A stretch of DNA of 64,000 bases from NCBI RefSeq assembly GCF_003075435.1, contig NZ_QCZJ01000001.1, positions 434,001 to 498,000 on the forward strand. The letters run 5' to 3'. The notes beneath the pieces were generated by a model, which was given only the letters and a program-made list of their open reading frames with translations, did not search any database and was not told where the DNA came from. The DNA is from Terrimonas sp. GTDB taxonomy: Bacteria > Bacteroidota > Bacteroidia > Chitinophagales > Chitinophagaceae. The translations under genes were made by a program, and so were the position numbers. This document shows, one piece after another, positions 17,022 through 25,133 of this stretch. Within the stretch, counting starts at the first letter, position 1. Every line of letters starts with the position of its first letter.

Positions 17022-18380
17022 ATGAAATCGCTTGTTTGCTTTCTTATCACTATCGCGCCGTGTATTGCTTTATCCCAATCATCCAATACAGCCGAACGCC
17101 TGAAAATTGCAAAAGCAATGGAATATACCATGAAGCAGGAGCAGTTGGACAAATGGTACCCGCAAAGTATAGATACAGTATATGGTGGATTTATAACTGC
17201 CTATACATTTGATTTTAAACCTGCTGCCAGCCAGGATAAGATGATCGTTACGCAGGCGCGTCACACCTGGGTAAATGCCAAAGCCACAGCGGTATACCCT
17301 GGTATTGATTATTATAAAAAAGGGGCTCAACAAGGATTTCGTTTTTTGAAAGATAAGATGTGGGATAGCACATACGGAGGGTTCTTCACACTTGTTGATC
17401 AAAAAGGTAATCCGAAAACAAATGGCATTGTACAGAAAGAAGCTTATGGCAATGCTTTTGGTATTTATGCCGTTGCGGCTTATTATAAAGCCACAAAAGA
17501 CCCGGAGGCTCTGACATTTGCACAGGAGGCTTTTAACTGGTTAGAAAAACACAGTCACGACCCCGTATACAAAGGATATTTCCAGCATATGCAAAGAGAT
17601 GGTGAGCCGGTAAAGAGAACAGCAGATACACCTTCAACATCAGATGTAGGATATAAAGACCAGAACAGCTCTATTCACCTGCTCGAAGCATTTACAGAAT
17701 TATACCAGGTTTGGCCGGATGCCCTGTTACGGGAACGGCTAAACGAAATGCTGCTACTGATCCGTGACAAGATAACCACGCCCAAAGGTAATCTCGTTTT
17801 ATTTTTTCAGCCCGACTGGGCGCCTGTATCATTCAGAGACACGGATAAGGAAACAATATTAAAGCATCGCTTTCTCGATCATATTTCTTTCGGGCATGAT
17901 GTAGAAACAGCCTACCTCATGCTGGAAGCATCACATGCACTCGGCAATACCAATGATACTGTAACGCTTGCAGTTGGTAAGCGAATGGTTGATCATGCAT
18001 TGAAAAACGGCTGGGATAATAAGAAAGGCGGCTTTTATGATGAGGGATATTATTTTAAAGAGAATGATTCTATCAGTATTATAAAAGATACTAAAAACTG
18101 GTGGGCGCAGGCTGAAGGTTTGAATACTTTATTGCTGATGGCAGATAAATTCCCCAACGACCCGATACGGTATTTTGATAAATTCAAACAGCTATGGAAC
18201 TATACCAATACATACCTCGTTGATCACGTATACGGTGATTGGTATGAAGGCGGCATTGATAAACAACCCGAGCTCAAAAAATCACTCAAAGGGCATATAT
18301 GGAAAGCCACTTATCACACTTTCCGGTCGTTGCACAATTGTATACAGGAGTTGAGGAAAGAAAATTTGAAAATGAGATGA
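17022..18380 (+). CDS. Secreted AGE-family (N-acylglucosamine 2-epimerase-like) protein
   Basis: A 452-residue protein with an N-terminal signal peptide (LVCFLITIAPCIALSQS) followed by an (alpha/alpha)6-barrel typical of the AGE/cellobiose 2-epimerase superfamily: WYPQSIDTVYGGF, TQARHTWVNAKA, NAFGIYAVAAYY, DHISFGHDVETAYLMLEA, NWWAQAEGLNTLLL and KATYHTFRSLHNCI. The His residues in FGHDVE and in YHTFR match the positions of the catalytic His pair in these epimerases. Most family members are cytoplasmic, so export to the periplasm is notable. It may epimerise free oligosaccharides there. The neighbouring GH13 enzyme lacks a signal, so the two may not share a compartment. Confidence 0.8.
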   Translation: MKSLVCFLITIAPCIALSQSSNTAERLKIAKAMEYTMKQEQLDKWYPQSIDTVYGGFITAYTFDFKPAASQDKMIVTQARHTWVNAKATAVYPGIDYYKKGAQQGFRFLKDKMWDSTYGGFFTLVDQKGNPKTNGIVQKEAYGNAFGIYAVAAYYKATKDPEALTFAQEAFNWLEKHSHDPVYKGYFQHMQRDGEPVKRTADTPSTSDVGYKDQNSSIHLLEAFTELYQVWPDALLRERLNEMLLLIRDKITTPKGNLVLFFQPDWAPVSFRDTDKETILKHRFLDHISFGHDVETAYLMLEASHALGNTNDTVTLAVGKRMVDHALKNGWDNKKGGFYDEGYYFKENDSISIIKDTKNWWAQAEGLNTLLLMADKFPNDPIRYFDKFKQLWNYTNTYLVDHVYGDWYEGGIDKQPELKKSLKGHIWKATYHTFRSLHNCIQELRKENLKMR

Positions 18381-18591
18381 TTTGATCCCACAACTGCGGG
18401 ATGAAAATGTTTTGAACCACCGGGGAATAAAGCCGCATAATATATTAATCATTCTCTGTGTCCTCTCTTCATCGAAACCGAACAAACAATACAAATCATT
18501 CTTTGACAAGCGATGGCCGTGCATTGGTCTCCTTCCCCTGCCCGGATGATGCGTTGAGGCGGGCTCCGGGAAGGCAGGGAAGGGCAGCTTT

Positions 18592-19410
18592 TTACAACAC
18601 CAACGGATTAATCTCGCTCGCAGCGGACTCTCCAACATCTTTGCCTAAAAACCAGGTTTGCCTGTCGGCTTCCTGCCATTTGTTTTTTGGTTCGGTAATA
18701 GTAGCGCCATCTGCAATATATATGACCGTCATAACCTCACGCATAACCGAAGATTTATTGCCCGGCGCATTGTGTATGGTAAACCCATAATGCCAGGTGG
18801 CATCACCTGCCTGCATGGTTGTGGCTCTTGTTACGGGAAAACCTTTTTCTTTTACATATTTATCAAACGCTTCTTCTGACTCATCAGAAATTTCATGATC
18901 GAACACTGCGCCATTTGTATGAGATCCCGATGCAAAAGTGAGCATGCCCATTTCTACTGATATATCAACCAGCGGCATCCACATCGTTACGGTATTGTTG
19001 GTATCAACCGGCCAGTAATATTGATCCTGGTGCCAGGGTGTCGGACCTCCGCCCGGTTCTTTAAACAACGCCTGGTCGTGGTATATGCGCACGTTTTTCA
19101 CACCCAATAAATCAGCAGCTATTGTAGCGAAACGTTTTGCCATCACAAATTTTTTCACCGCTTCATCACCGCGCCATAAATTCATGATCTGCAAAAAGGC
19201 TTTACCATAGGTATCACGGTCTTCCATCTTCCGCTTTTCTGTATTGAATTTTTCCGCTGCGCTCACCAGTATATCCCGGTAAACAGCTACCTCTTCTTTG
19301 TTCAATACGTTTTTTATTAAGGTATGCCCGTCTTTACGAAAAGCCCCGATTTGTTCTGCAGGAATTGTTATAGTATCATTTAAAAGAGGAAGATCAGAAA
19401 TAACAGGCAT
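18592..19410 (-). CDS. Phytanoyl-CoA dioxygenase (PhyH) family protein
   Basis: A 272-residue non-haem Fe(II)/2-oxoglutarate oxygenase-like protein. The facial triad shows as His and Asp in WHQDQYYW and a distal His in WHYGFTIHNAPGNKS. An Arg at SSVMREVMTVIY is the likely 2-oxoglutarate anchor. The fold is cytoplasmic, with no signal peptide. The family hydroxylates small molecules ranging from phytanoyl-CoA to secondary metabolites. The substrate is unknown and the neighbours give no hint. The 3' side is a G/C-rich inverted repeat region (about 18527-18583) that may end transcription of the converging genes. Confidence 0.8.
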   Translation of the reverse strand: MPVISDLPLLNDTITIPAEQIGAFRKDGHTLIKNVLNKEEVAVYRDILVSAAEKFNTEKRKMEDRDTYGKAFLQIMNLWRGDEAVKKFVMAKRFATIAADLLGVKNVRIYHDQALFKEPGGGPTPWHQDQYYWPVDTNNTVTMWMPLVDISVEMGMLTFASGSHTNGAVFDHEISDESEEAFDKYVKEKGFPVTRATTMQAGDATWHYGFTIHNAPGNKSSVMREVMTVIYIADGATITEPKNKWQEADRQTWFLGKDVGESAASEINPLVL

Positions 19411-20246
19411 AATCGTTGATTTTGAATAACAAGTTAAAGAAGAGTGGTTAATTTACCAAGCGCAGTTCATTTCTAAAATTATGCTATCGCTCCCCAGGGA
19501 TTTCGCTTTTAGAAAAAAGGTTGCGGGCATCGTCATTTCGATCCCGACCTCGCGAAGATAAAATAAAATACGTGTTGCTCGTTTATAATGACATCATTAC
19601 GTATGAATTGAAAATCAGGTTTCCTGCGTTGTGCCGTGTGTATAATGATTTAGCATTAGAACAAATACTTTTTATAGAATAGCCACGGAATACACTGATG
19701 ATACTGATAAACACCGATACATTCCGTAAATATCCGCCATATCCGTTTTATCCGTGTTCTATTCTGTGTATTGGGCATGCGCGAAGTTATTTTTAAATAA
19801 CCCCTGTTATATTTCCTGCCACGAATTTCGGTGTCTGCCCGGCGGAAATGGGTTTGTTACACAAAGAGCCACGAAGGATACACAAAGTTACACAGAGTGT
19901 TTTATTATTCTTTGTGGCTCTTTGTGTAGCCTTCGTGTACCTCTGTGAAATAACCAGTGAATAATGCAACAGGTAAGCCGTGAACTTATAAGCTGTAACC
20001 GGCATCCTGCCGCATAGTGGACAACTGTTTGTAGAAAGAAAGCAAATGTCATTCTTATATTTTTCCTGACACAGATTGGGTATTCGAAAGGACGAGGGAG
20101 AGTGTTTGTATTTTACTGCCAGCACTAATACAAAGTGTATAACTATTCAACTTAAAAGCGAAATCTCTGTATCGCTACCCCTGAATCTGGATGAACTGTA
20201 GTACATTACTGAGCGTAGTACGAAGAGGAAGAATCTGTCTCAATGC
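19411..20246. other. Gene-free 836-base region containing dispersed repeats
   Basis: No believable gene lies here; the short open frames are inside repeats. From about 19530 it has a CGTCATTTCGATCCCG motif shared in reverse complement with 13440. At 19673-19760 it has short degenerate echoes around GTTTATCAGTATCATCAGTG and CCGTGTTCTATTCTG. Copy A of a palindromic ~170-base dispersed repeat lies at 19784-19957. The remainder (19958-20246) is AT-rich with GTAGTAC repeated twice near 20198-20220. The region is probably intergenic repeat DNA between divergent genes. Confidence 0.6.
19784..19957 (-). repeat. Palindromic dispersed repeat, copy A
   Basis: Read on the reverse strand this segment begins CTGGTTATTTCACAGAGG and then runs through two inverted half-sites around CTACACAAAGAGCCAC and GTGGCTCTTTGTGTAAC, so each half can pair with the other. 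It ends with AATTCGTGGCAGGAAATAT. The same order of blocks occurs at 46000-46172 in the other orientation. The outer ends carry no transposase. It resembles a small non-autonomous palindromic element or REP-like intergenic repeat. Confidence 0.8.
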
Positions 20247-22163
20247 TTATTTTGCTACAATTGTTAATTCCGTTCTGCGGTTTTGCATCTTGCCTTCTTC
20301 GGTATTATTGTCTGCTATCGGTTTGGATGCTCCATAACCTTTGTGTTGCAAACGTGTAACAGCTATGCCCTTTGATTGTAAATAAGTAACCACCGCTTTT
20401 GCACGATTCTCGGAGAGTTTAATGTTATCAGCCGCTTTACCGGTATTATCTGTATGCCCGCTGATCAATATCTTAACAGCCGGGTTATCAATCAGCAGTT
20501 GCACTACCTTATCAAGCTCGGCAACAGACTCCGGCTTTAATTCAAACTGGTTTACATCAAAGAAAATATTATTGAGAATAACAGAAGCATTGGCTTCAAT
20601 GGGTTGCAGTCCTATATCAATAGTATAAGTTGAATCTTTTACATTTTTACTGAAAGGGAAATTTTTGGAATAGAAAAGATAGCCCCTACGGTTAACATTA
20701 AACGCATAATCCTTACCAACGGGCAGTGTGATAAGATAGTTCCCGCTTTCATTGGTTTGCACTTTGGATAATAACTGACCTGTTGCAATATCAATCAGCT
20801 CAACAGCCGAAGGCAAACCCTCTTTGGTTTTATTATCATATACTGTACCCTGCACCCATAATGTTTTGTTAGGCTGCAAATCTTTACGCATTTCGAAAGT
20901 GTATATATCAAGTCCGCCGCGGGTATCAGCTCTGTCACTGGCATAATAAGCCGTTTTGCCATCAGCGGCTACAACAAGGCTGCCTTCATTACCGGTTGTA
21001 TTCAGCGGGTAGCCCAGGTTTTCAACTTTGTCCCAGGAACCATCCGCTTGTTTTCTCGCTAAAAAAAGATCGTCACCGCCATAACCCGTTAACCCATTCG
21101 ATGTAAAGTATAAAGTTTGATTATCGGCATGCACAAAGGGGCAGCTTTCATCACCTATCGTATTGATTTTTTCTCCCAGATTTTCAGGTTCACTCCATCG
21201 CCCGTTAGGCAATTTTCTCGATATATAAATATCCTTGCCGCCAAAGCCACCGGGACGATTGCTTGAAAAATACAATTCACGTTTATCCGGCGACAGGCAG
21301 GGCGAAGATTCCCAGAACTCTGTATTTAAAGGTTGTCCCGGATTCTGAGGAGCACTCCAGCCTTTTTTTGTTTTGGTAGAAAAGAACAGATCACAACTTC
21401 CCAACCCTTCCGGGAAATTGCAGCCGGTAAATACCAGCCATTCCCCATCCTGCGAAATGTTCTGGGCGCCTTCATTAAAATTACTGTTGAGGTCGCCATC
21501 AATACCTTTGGCTTTTGTCCATGCGCCGGATGTTCTGTCACTCACAAAAAAATCTTCATTATACCCTCTCACCCTTCTTGTAAATACCAGCGTTTTATCA
21601 TCTATGGTAACAGAAGGATAATACTCCAGGTCGGCAGTATTGATACTGTCTCCCATGTTCTTTGGTGCAAATACATAATTTTTTGCAGGATGATCTTTAT
21701 CGTATTGCACAGCAAATGCAAAGCAACGCTTACGATATTCACCTGCTTTCCTGCTGGGTTCATTAAGGTTAGGGTTATCAAGAAATTGCGTTACTGCATC
21801 AAGTGCCTGCTGAAACTTGCCTAACCCGGCAAGATTGATGGCATAAGGCAGCTTATAATCTTTGCTGTATTCCGCATCTAATGCAAAAGCCTTTTCATAG
21901 TTAGCGACACAGTTTTCATAATCTCTCAGTTCTCCGTAAATGCCTGCTTTGGTAAGATAAGCGTCAAGATACCGGGCATCTATCTGGATGGCTTTATCAA
22001 CAAACTCAAGCGCCTTATCGTATTCTCCGTTCTGCGCCCTGTCAAGTGCCAGGTTATATTGCGTGATTGCTTTTTTATTTATTTTTTCAACATTGTATTG
22101 CTGCCCAAAGCAAAAGGAAATGCTCAGGAAAATATTGGTAAGTATGATGTAGAAATGCTTCAT
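20247..22163 (-). CDS. TPR/PD40/OmpA-domain outer-membrane-associated protein
   Basis: A 638-residue exported protein (signal peptide MKHFYIILTNIFLSISFCFGQ). In order: tetratricopeptide repeats (about 28-130, e.g. AQNGEYDKALEFVDKAI), a PD40/WD40-like propeller (about 185-410, repeats such as LVFTRRVRGYNEDFFVSD and LYFTSNGLTGYGGDDLFLAR), a carboxypeptidase-regulatory-like beta-sandwich (about 425-500), and a C-terminal OmpA domain (about 525-638) with ISGHTDNTGKAADNI and NRRTEL for peptidoglycan binding. This multi-domain layout is common in Bacteroidota, where such proteins anchor outer-membrane machines such as gliding/type IX components. No PorE/SprF neighbours are present, so the exact role is unknown. 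Confidence 0.85.
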   Translation of the reverse strand: MKHFYIILTNIFLSISFCFGQQYNVEKINKKAITQYNLALDRAQNGEYDKALEFVDKAIQIDARYLDAYLTKAGIYGELRDYENCVANYEKAFALDAEYSKDYKLPYAINLAGLGKFQQALDAVTQFLDNPNLNEPSRKAGEYRKRCFAFAVQYDKDHPAKNYVFAPKNMGDSINTADLEYYPSVTIDDKTLVFTRRVRGYNEDFFVSDRTSGAWTKAKGIDGDLNSNFNEGAQNISQDGEWLVFTGCNFPEGLGSCDLFFSTKTKKGWSAPQNPGQPLNTEFWESSPCLSPDKRELYFSSNRPGGFGGKDIYISRKLPNGRWSEPENLGEKINTIGDESCPFVHADNQTLYFTSNGLTGYGGDDLFLARKQADGSWDKVENLGYPLNTTGNEGSLVVAADGKTAYYASDRADTRGGLDIYTFEMRKDLQPNKTLWVQGTVYDNKTKEGLPSAVELIDIATGQLLSKVQTNESGNYLITLPVGKDYAFNVNRRGYLFYSKNFPFSKNVKDSTYTIDIGLQPIEANASVILNNIFFDVNQFELKPESVAELDKVVQLLIDNPAVKILISGHTDNTGKAADNIKLSENRAKAVVTYLQSKGIAVTRLQHKGYGASKPIADNNTEEGKMQNRRTELTIVAK

Positions 22164-22265
22164 TAATAATACCGGATTGATAAACGAATCTATTCAAAAT
22201 TTATTCCGCTTAGGGCAATAAAATGTTAAGGCATACAATTAATGTGTGTATATTATCTTTACCAC

Positions 22266-23408
22266 ATGAAGTCACTAATCTCTGTTCTCCGTGTTATTGT
22301 AGGCGTTCTGTTCATTTTTTCCGGACTGGTAAAAGCCAATGACCCTCTTGGCCTTGCTTATAAAATGCAGGAGTTTTTTGAAGTATGGGCGCAATCCGGC
22401 TTTTTGCCCGGGCTCATGCATTTTATGGATGGATTTGCACTTGCATTCTCCATTATTATGATATGCTTTGAAATTGTTGCGGGAGTGGCGGTATTGGTGG
22501 GCTGGCGCATGCCGCTGTTCAGTTGGCTGCTGTTGATACTGATTGTTTTCTTCACCTTCCTCACCGGTTATGCATACCTGTCGGGCAAGTTCAGGAGCTG
22601 TGGTTGTTTTGGTGATTGTATACCCTTAACCCCAAAGGCATCTTTTGTAAAAGATATATTTCTCACCATTTTTATTGTGGTAATATTTTTTTACAGAAAT
22701 AAAATCAAACCGGTACTCCCGGTTTTTATCAGCGCAGGCATTATTGCGCTTTCATTAATATTCAGTATCTGGATGCAATTTCATGTATTGAGGCATTTGC
22801 CCTTTGTTGATTGTTTACCATTTCAAAAAGGCAATAATATCGCTGAAAAGATGAAGATGCCTGCAGGTGCAATACCTGATAGTACGGTTATTACATTCGT
22901 TTACCAAAAGCAGGGGCAAACTGTTGAATTTACTTCGGAAAACTTCCCTGATGATTTTGACGATTCACTCTATCATTTTGTAAAACGGTATGATAAGGTA
23001 ATAAGAAAAGGCAACGCAGAGCCTCCGATTAAGGATTTTGTATTAACAACACTCAATGGTAATGATACAACCAATGCTTTGTTGGGTATTCCCGGTCATT
23101 CATTATTCCTGTTTATGAAAGACGATGCAAGCAATGGTAAGTGGCTGGAGGAATTTGATATAATACATGCAGCCGCTGCGCAAAAAGGCGTCAGCATATT
23201 TGCTATCAGCAATAATATGGAAGACAACCAGGCATTGCTGCATAAGTATACTGATCTTACCTGGATAAAATGCGATGTAGTACCGATTAAAACCGCGGCA
23301 CGCACCAGCCCGGCTATATTGCTTATTCACCAGGGAACTATCTTAAATAAATGGGGTGTTGCTGATTTCAACGAAATTCCCTCAGCATTATCAGTTATAA
23401 ATAATTAA
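22266..23408 (+). CDS. DoxX/MauE-like membrane protein with thioredoxin-like tail
   Basis: I start at ATG 22266 (MKSLISVLRVIVG), since the upstream GTG extension adds only a non-conserved leader. The ~380-residue protein has four or five membrane helices (about 5-160) including GLVKANDPLGLAYKMQEFFEVW, and the MauE-like Cys motif RSCGCFGDC near 112. A soluble C-terminal half (about 190-380) looks thioredoxin-like (SLFLFMKDDASNGKWLEEF, TSPAILLIHQGTIL) but lacks a CxxC. This is the BT_3928-type DoxX family of Bacteroidota, presumably acting in periplasmic redox or metabolite handling. It is 3 bases from the permease gene, so the two are co-transcribed. Confidence 0.75.
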   Translation: MKSLISVLRVIVGVLFIFSGLVKANDPLGLAYKMQEFFEVWAQSGFLPGLMHFMDGFALAFSIIMICFEIVAGVAVLVGWRMPLFSWLLLILIVFFTFLTGYAYLSGKFRSCGCFGDCIPLTPKASFVKDIFLTIFIVVIFFYRNKIKPVLPVFISAGIIALSLIFSIWMQFHVLRHLPFVDCLPFQKGNNIAEKMKMPAGAIPDSTVITFVYQKQGQTVEFTSENFPDDFDDSLYHFVKRYDKVIRKGNAEPPIKDFVLTTLNGNDTTNALLGIPGHSLFLFMKDDASNGKWLEEFDIIHAAAAQKGVSIFAISNNMEDNQALLHKYTDLTWIKCDVVPIKTAARTSPAILLIHQGTILNKWGVADFNEIPSALSVINN

Positions 23409-23411
23409 CAC

Positions 23412-24461
23412 TTGATACGCTATATCCTGCAAAAAATAATCTATGCTTTACTGGTACTGGCAGGAGTAGTATGCATTGTCTTTTTCCTGTTCCAGGGTTT
23501 TGGTGATCCTGCAAGGCTGGTGCTTGGTCAAACCGGCGACAGCACAACCATCCAGAATATCCGCAAAGAACTTTATCTCGATCAGCCCAAATGGAAGCAG
23601 TTTGTATACTATGTAAAAGATATTTCTCCGGTAAGCATTCATTCAAAAGAGGAAATAGCGCAAAAACAATTGAAAGGCATTTTTATTGGCGGAGAAACTA
23701 AATTCGCGATCAAGCTTCCATACCTCCGGCATTCTTATCAAACAAAAAAAGATGTGCTTAGTATTCTTTCTGAAGCGTTGCCCGGTACTATGTTGCTTGC
23801 TACGGCTGCCATGTTGTTTGCTACTATTCTCGGCATTGCCTTAGGTGTACTGGCAGCGGTAAAACAAAATACATGGTGGGATACTTCTGCTGTTTTTACA
23901 AGCGTGCTGGGTATATCAGCGCCATCATTTTTTATCGGTATTCTTATCGCCTATTTCTTTGCGGTTATATTAGGTGAGTATACCGGTTTAAATCTTACCG
24001 GCAGCTATTACGAATACGATGATTATACCGGAGAAAAATACCTCTCGCTGAAAAATCTTATACTGCCTGCGCTCACATTAGGTATACGCCCGTTAGCTAT
24101 TATAACGCAGCTTACACGAAGCGCCATGCTGGATGTGCTGAACCAGGATTATATAAGAACCGCTTATGCCAAGGGATTAAGCAAATCAACAGTAATATTC
24201 AAACATGCGTTTCGCAATGCATTAAATCCTGTATTAACTGCGGTTACTGGCTGGTTTGCAGAACTGCTTGCCGGCGCTTTTTTTGTGGAATATATTTTTG
24301 GTTGGAGAGGTATTGGTAAAATAACCGTTGATGCGCTTGACAAGCTCGACTTTCCCGTGGTGATGGGCAGTGTCCTTATCACAGCCACGCTATTTGTTAT
24401 CATCAATATACTGGCTGATGTATTGTATAGTATTGTGGATCCGAGGGTGAAGATTGATTAG
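23412..24461 (+). CDS. OppB/DppB-type ABC transporter permease, orphan
   Basis: A 349-residue permease with TTG start. It has the N-terminal first helix (LLVLAGVVCIVFFLF), a large periplasmic insertion (about 35-115), then five more helices and the EAA loop DYIRTAYAKGLSKSTVIFKHAFRNALNP, which contacts the ATPase. Family members move peptides, nickel or sugars with a second permease, ATPases and a binding protein. None of those partners is nearby. It sits 3 bases after the DoxX-like gene. Its TAG stop overlaps the stop of the converging yoeB gene as TTAG. Confidence 0.85.
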   Translation: MIRYILQKIIYALLVLAGVVCIVFFLFQGFGDPARLVLGQTGDSTTIQNIRKELYLDQPKWKQFVYYVKDISPVSIHSKEEIAQKQLKGIFIGGETKFAIKLPYLRHSYQTKKDVLSILSEALPGTMLLATAAMLFATILGIALGVLAAVKQNTWWDTSAVFTSVLGISAPSFFIGILIAYFFAVILGEYTGLNLTGSYYEYDDYTGEKYLSLKNLILPALTLGIRPLAIITQLTRSAMLDVLNQDYIRTAYAKGLSKSTVIFKHAFRNALNPVLTAVTGWFAELLAGAFFVEYIFGWRGIGKITVDALDKLDFPVVMGSVLITATLFVIINILADVLYSIVDPRVKID

Positions 24462-24733
24462 TGATCATAGTGAAAGCGGCATTGAACAACGTAGCATTTC
24501 TGATCTGCGCCTTTTTTGCCTTCAACTTTATATACAATCCTGTGTTCGCCGGTAATTCGTCTCGACCAGTAACCTTTCAAATCATACCTGAGTGGCTCAG
24601 GTTTTCCCGTTCCTTGAAAAGGAGTTCTTTTAATTTTGTTCAGTAAGTCTTTAATTTTTTCAACAATTGAGCTATCCGTTTCTATCCAGTATTGAAAGTC
24701 TTCCCAGCCAATCTCCGTAAACTCAAAATTCAT
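24458..24733 (-). CDS. yoeB: YoeB/Txe-family mRNA-interferase toxin, apparently intact
   Basis: The 91-residue product aligns along its length with YoeB: GWEDFQYWIETD near 9, RTPFQGTGKPEPL near 36, SRRITGEHRIVY near 57 and CRFHYDH at the end. Catalytic counterparts of E. coli YoeB Glu46, Arg65, His83 and Tyr84 are present as Glu46, Arg65, His88 and Tyr89. YoeB cleaves mRNA at the ribosomal A site unless held by YefM. The gene starts 10 bases after the original end of the antitoxin frame. The antitoxin is interrupted by a stop codon (see 24744-24992), so toxin restraint here is unexplained. Confidence 0.9.
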   Translation of the reverse strand: MNFEFTEIGWEDFQYWIETDSSIVEKIKDLLNKIKRTPFQGTGKPEPLRYDLKGYWSRRITGEHRIVYKVEGKKGADQKCYVVQCRFHYDH

Positions 24734-24743
24734 AGCAGCGATT

Positions 24744-24992
24744 TTATAATTTGAATTTACGGGTCTTTCCTGCCTTCAATTGTTTGATTGAGTCTTGTAA
24801 TCTTTGTCTATTGGCTTAGGTTGACAGGAGATGCCCTCTTTCGCAAAGTGAGTTATATTCCTTCATTGATAATATCACAACAGCTTCTTCCTCTGCTGCT
24901 CTGGAAACCACGATAACATCTGAGGATTTAGAAACATCATCCAGGTATTTTTTGATATTGTTTCTTAACTGAGTTATGGATACTGCTTGCAT
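24744..24992 (-). pseudogene. yefM: YefM-like antitoxin interrupted by an in-frame TAA
   Basis: From ATG at 24992 the reverse strand reads [20 protein letters not shown] and continues as a normal YefM/Phd-fold antitoxin ([20 protein letters not shown]) to ...GHLLST. It then meets TAA at 24816-24818 (residue 59). The same frame continues uninterrupted for 23 more codons (ANRQRLQDSIKQLKAGKTRKFKL) to a natural TAA. YefM proteins have Glu at this place (HLLST-E-AN), so a GAA to TAA change would explain it. The DNA-binding N-terminal part is kept. The C-terminal segment that covers YoeB is lost unless the stop is read through. Confidence 0.85.
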
Positions 24993-25004
24993 TATGCTTT
25001 ATTT

Positions 25005-25035
25005 ATGTACGTAAAAATGTACAAAATATTGTACG
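25005..25035. promoter_or_regulatory. Candidate YefM operator (TGTAC palindromes)
   Basis: Just upstream of the antitoxin start are TGTACG at 25006-25011, TGTACA at 25018-25023 and TTGTAC at 25029-25034. The last two form a perfect palindrome GTACAA-AATA-TTGTAC. E. coli YefM-YoeB is known to bind palindromes with the core TGTACA in its own promoter. Position, spacing and sequence therefore fit an autoregulatory site for this toxin-antitoxin operon. Confidence 0.7.
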
Positions 25036-25060
25036 AATATCAAAATCAACTCTGACTTCC

Positions 25061-25090
25061 GCTGTGCGTGGCGTCTTCGCTACGCACAGC
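25061..25090. terminator. Strong hairpin between the TA locus and the next gene
   Basis: A 13-bp stem (GCTGTGCGTGGCG with its partner, one G-T pair) closes on the loop TCTT. Another small hairpin, CGCC-TCC-GGCG, follows. It lies downstream of the reverse-strand gene at 25134-25679 and upstream of the antitoxin promoter. It may stop transcription into the TA locus, but there is no long T run on either strand. It may instead be a mobile palindromic repeat. Confidence 0.4.
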
Positions 25091-25133
25091 TGTCTTTTCG
25101 CCTCCGGCGAGGATGATAGATTGTATATTGCAA

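Noticed and set aside
19754-20125. Short open frames on both strands
   Set aside because: They sit inside the palindromic repeat copy A and have no conserved protein pattern.
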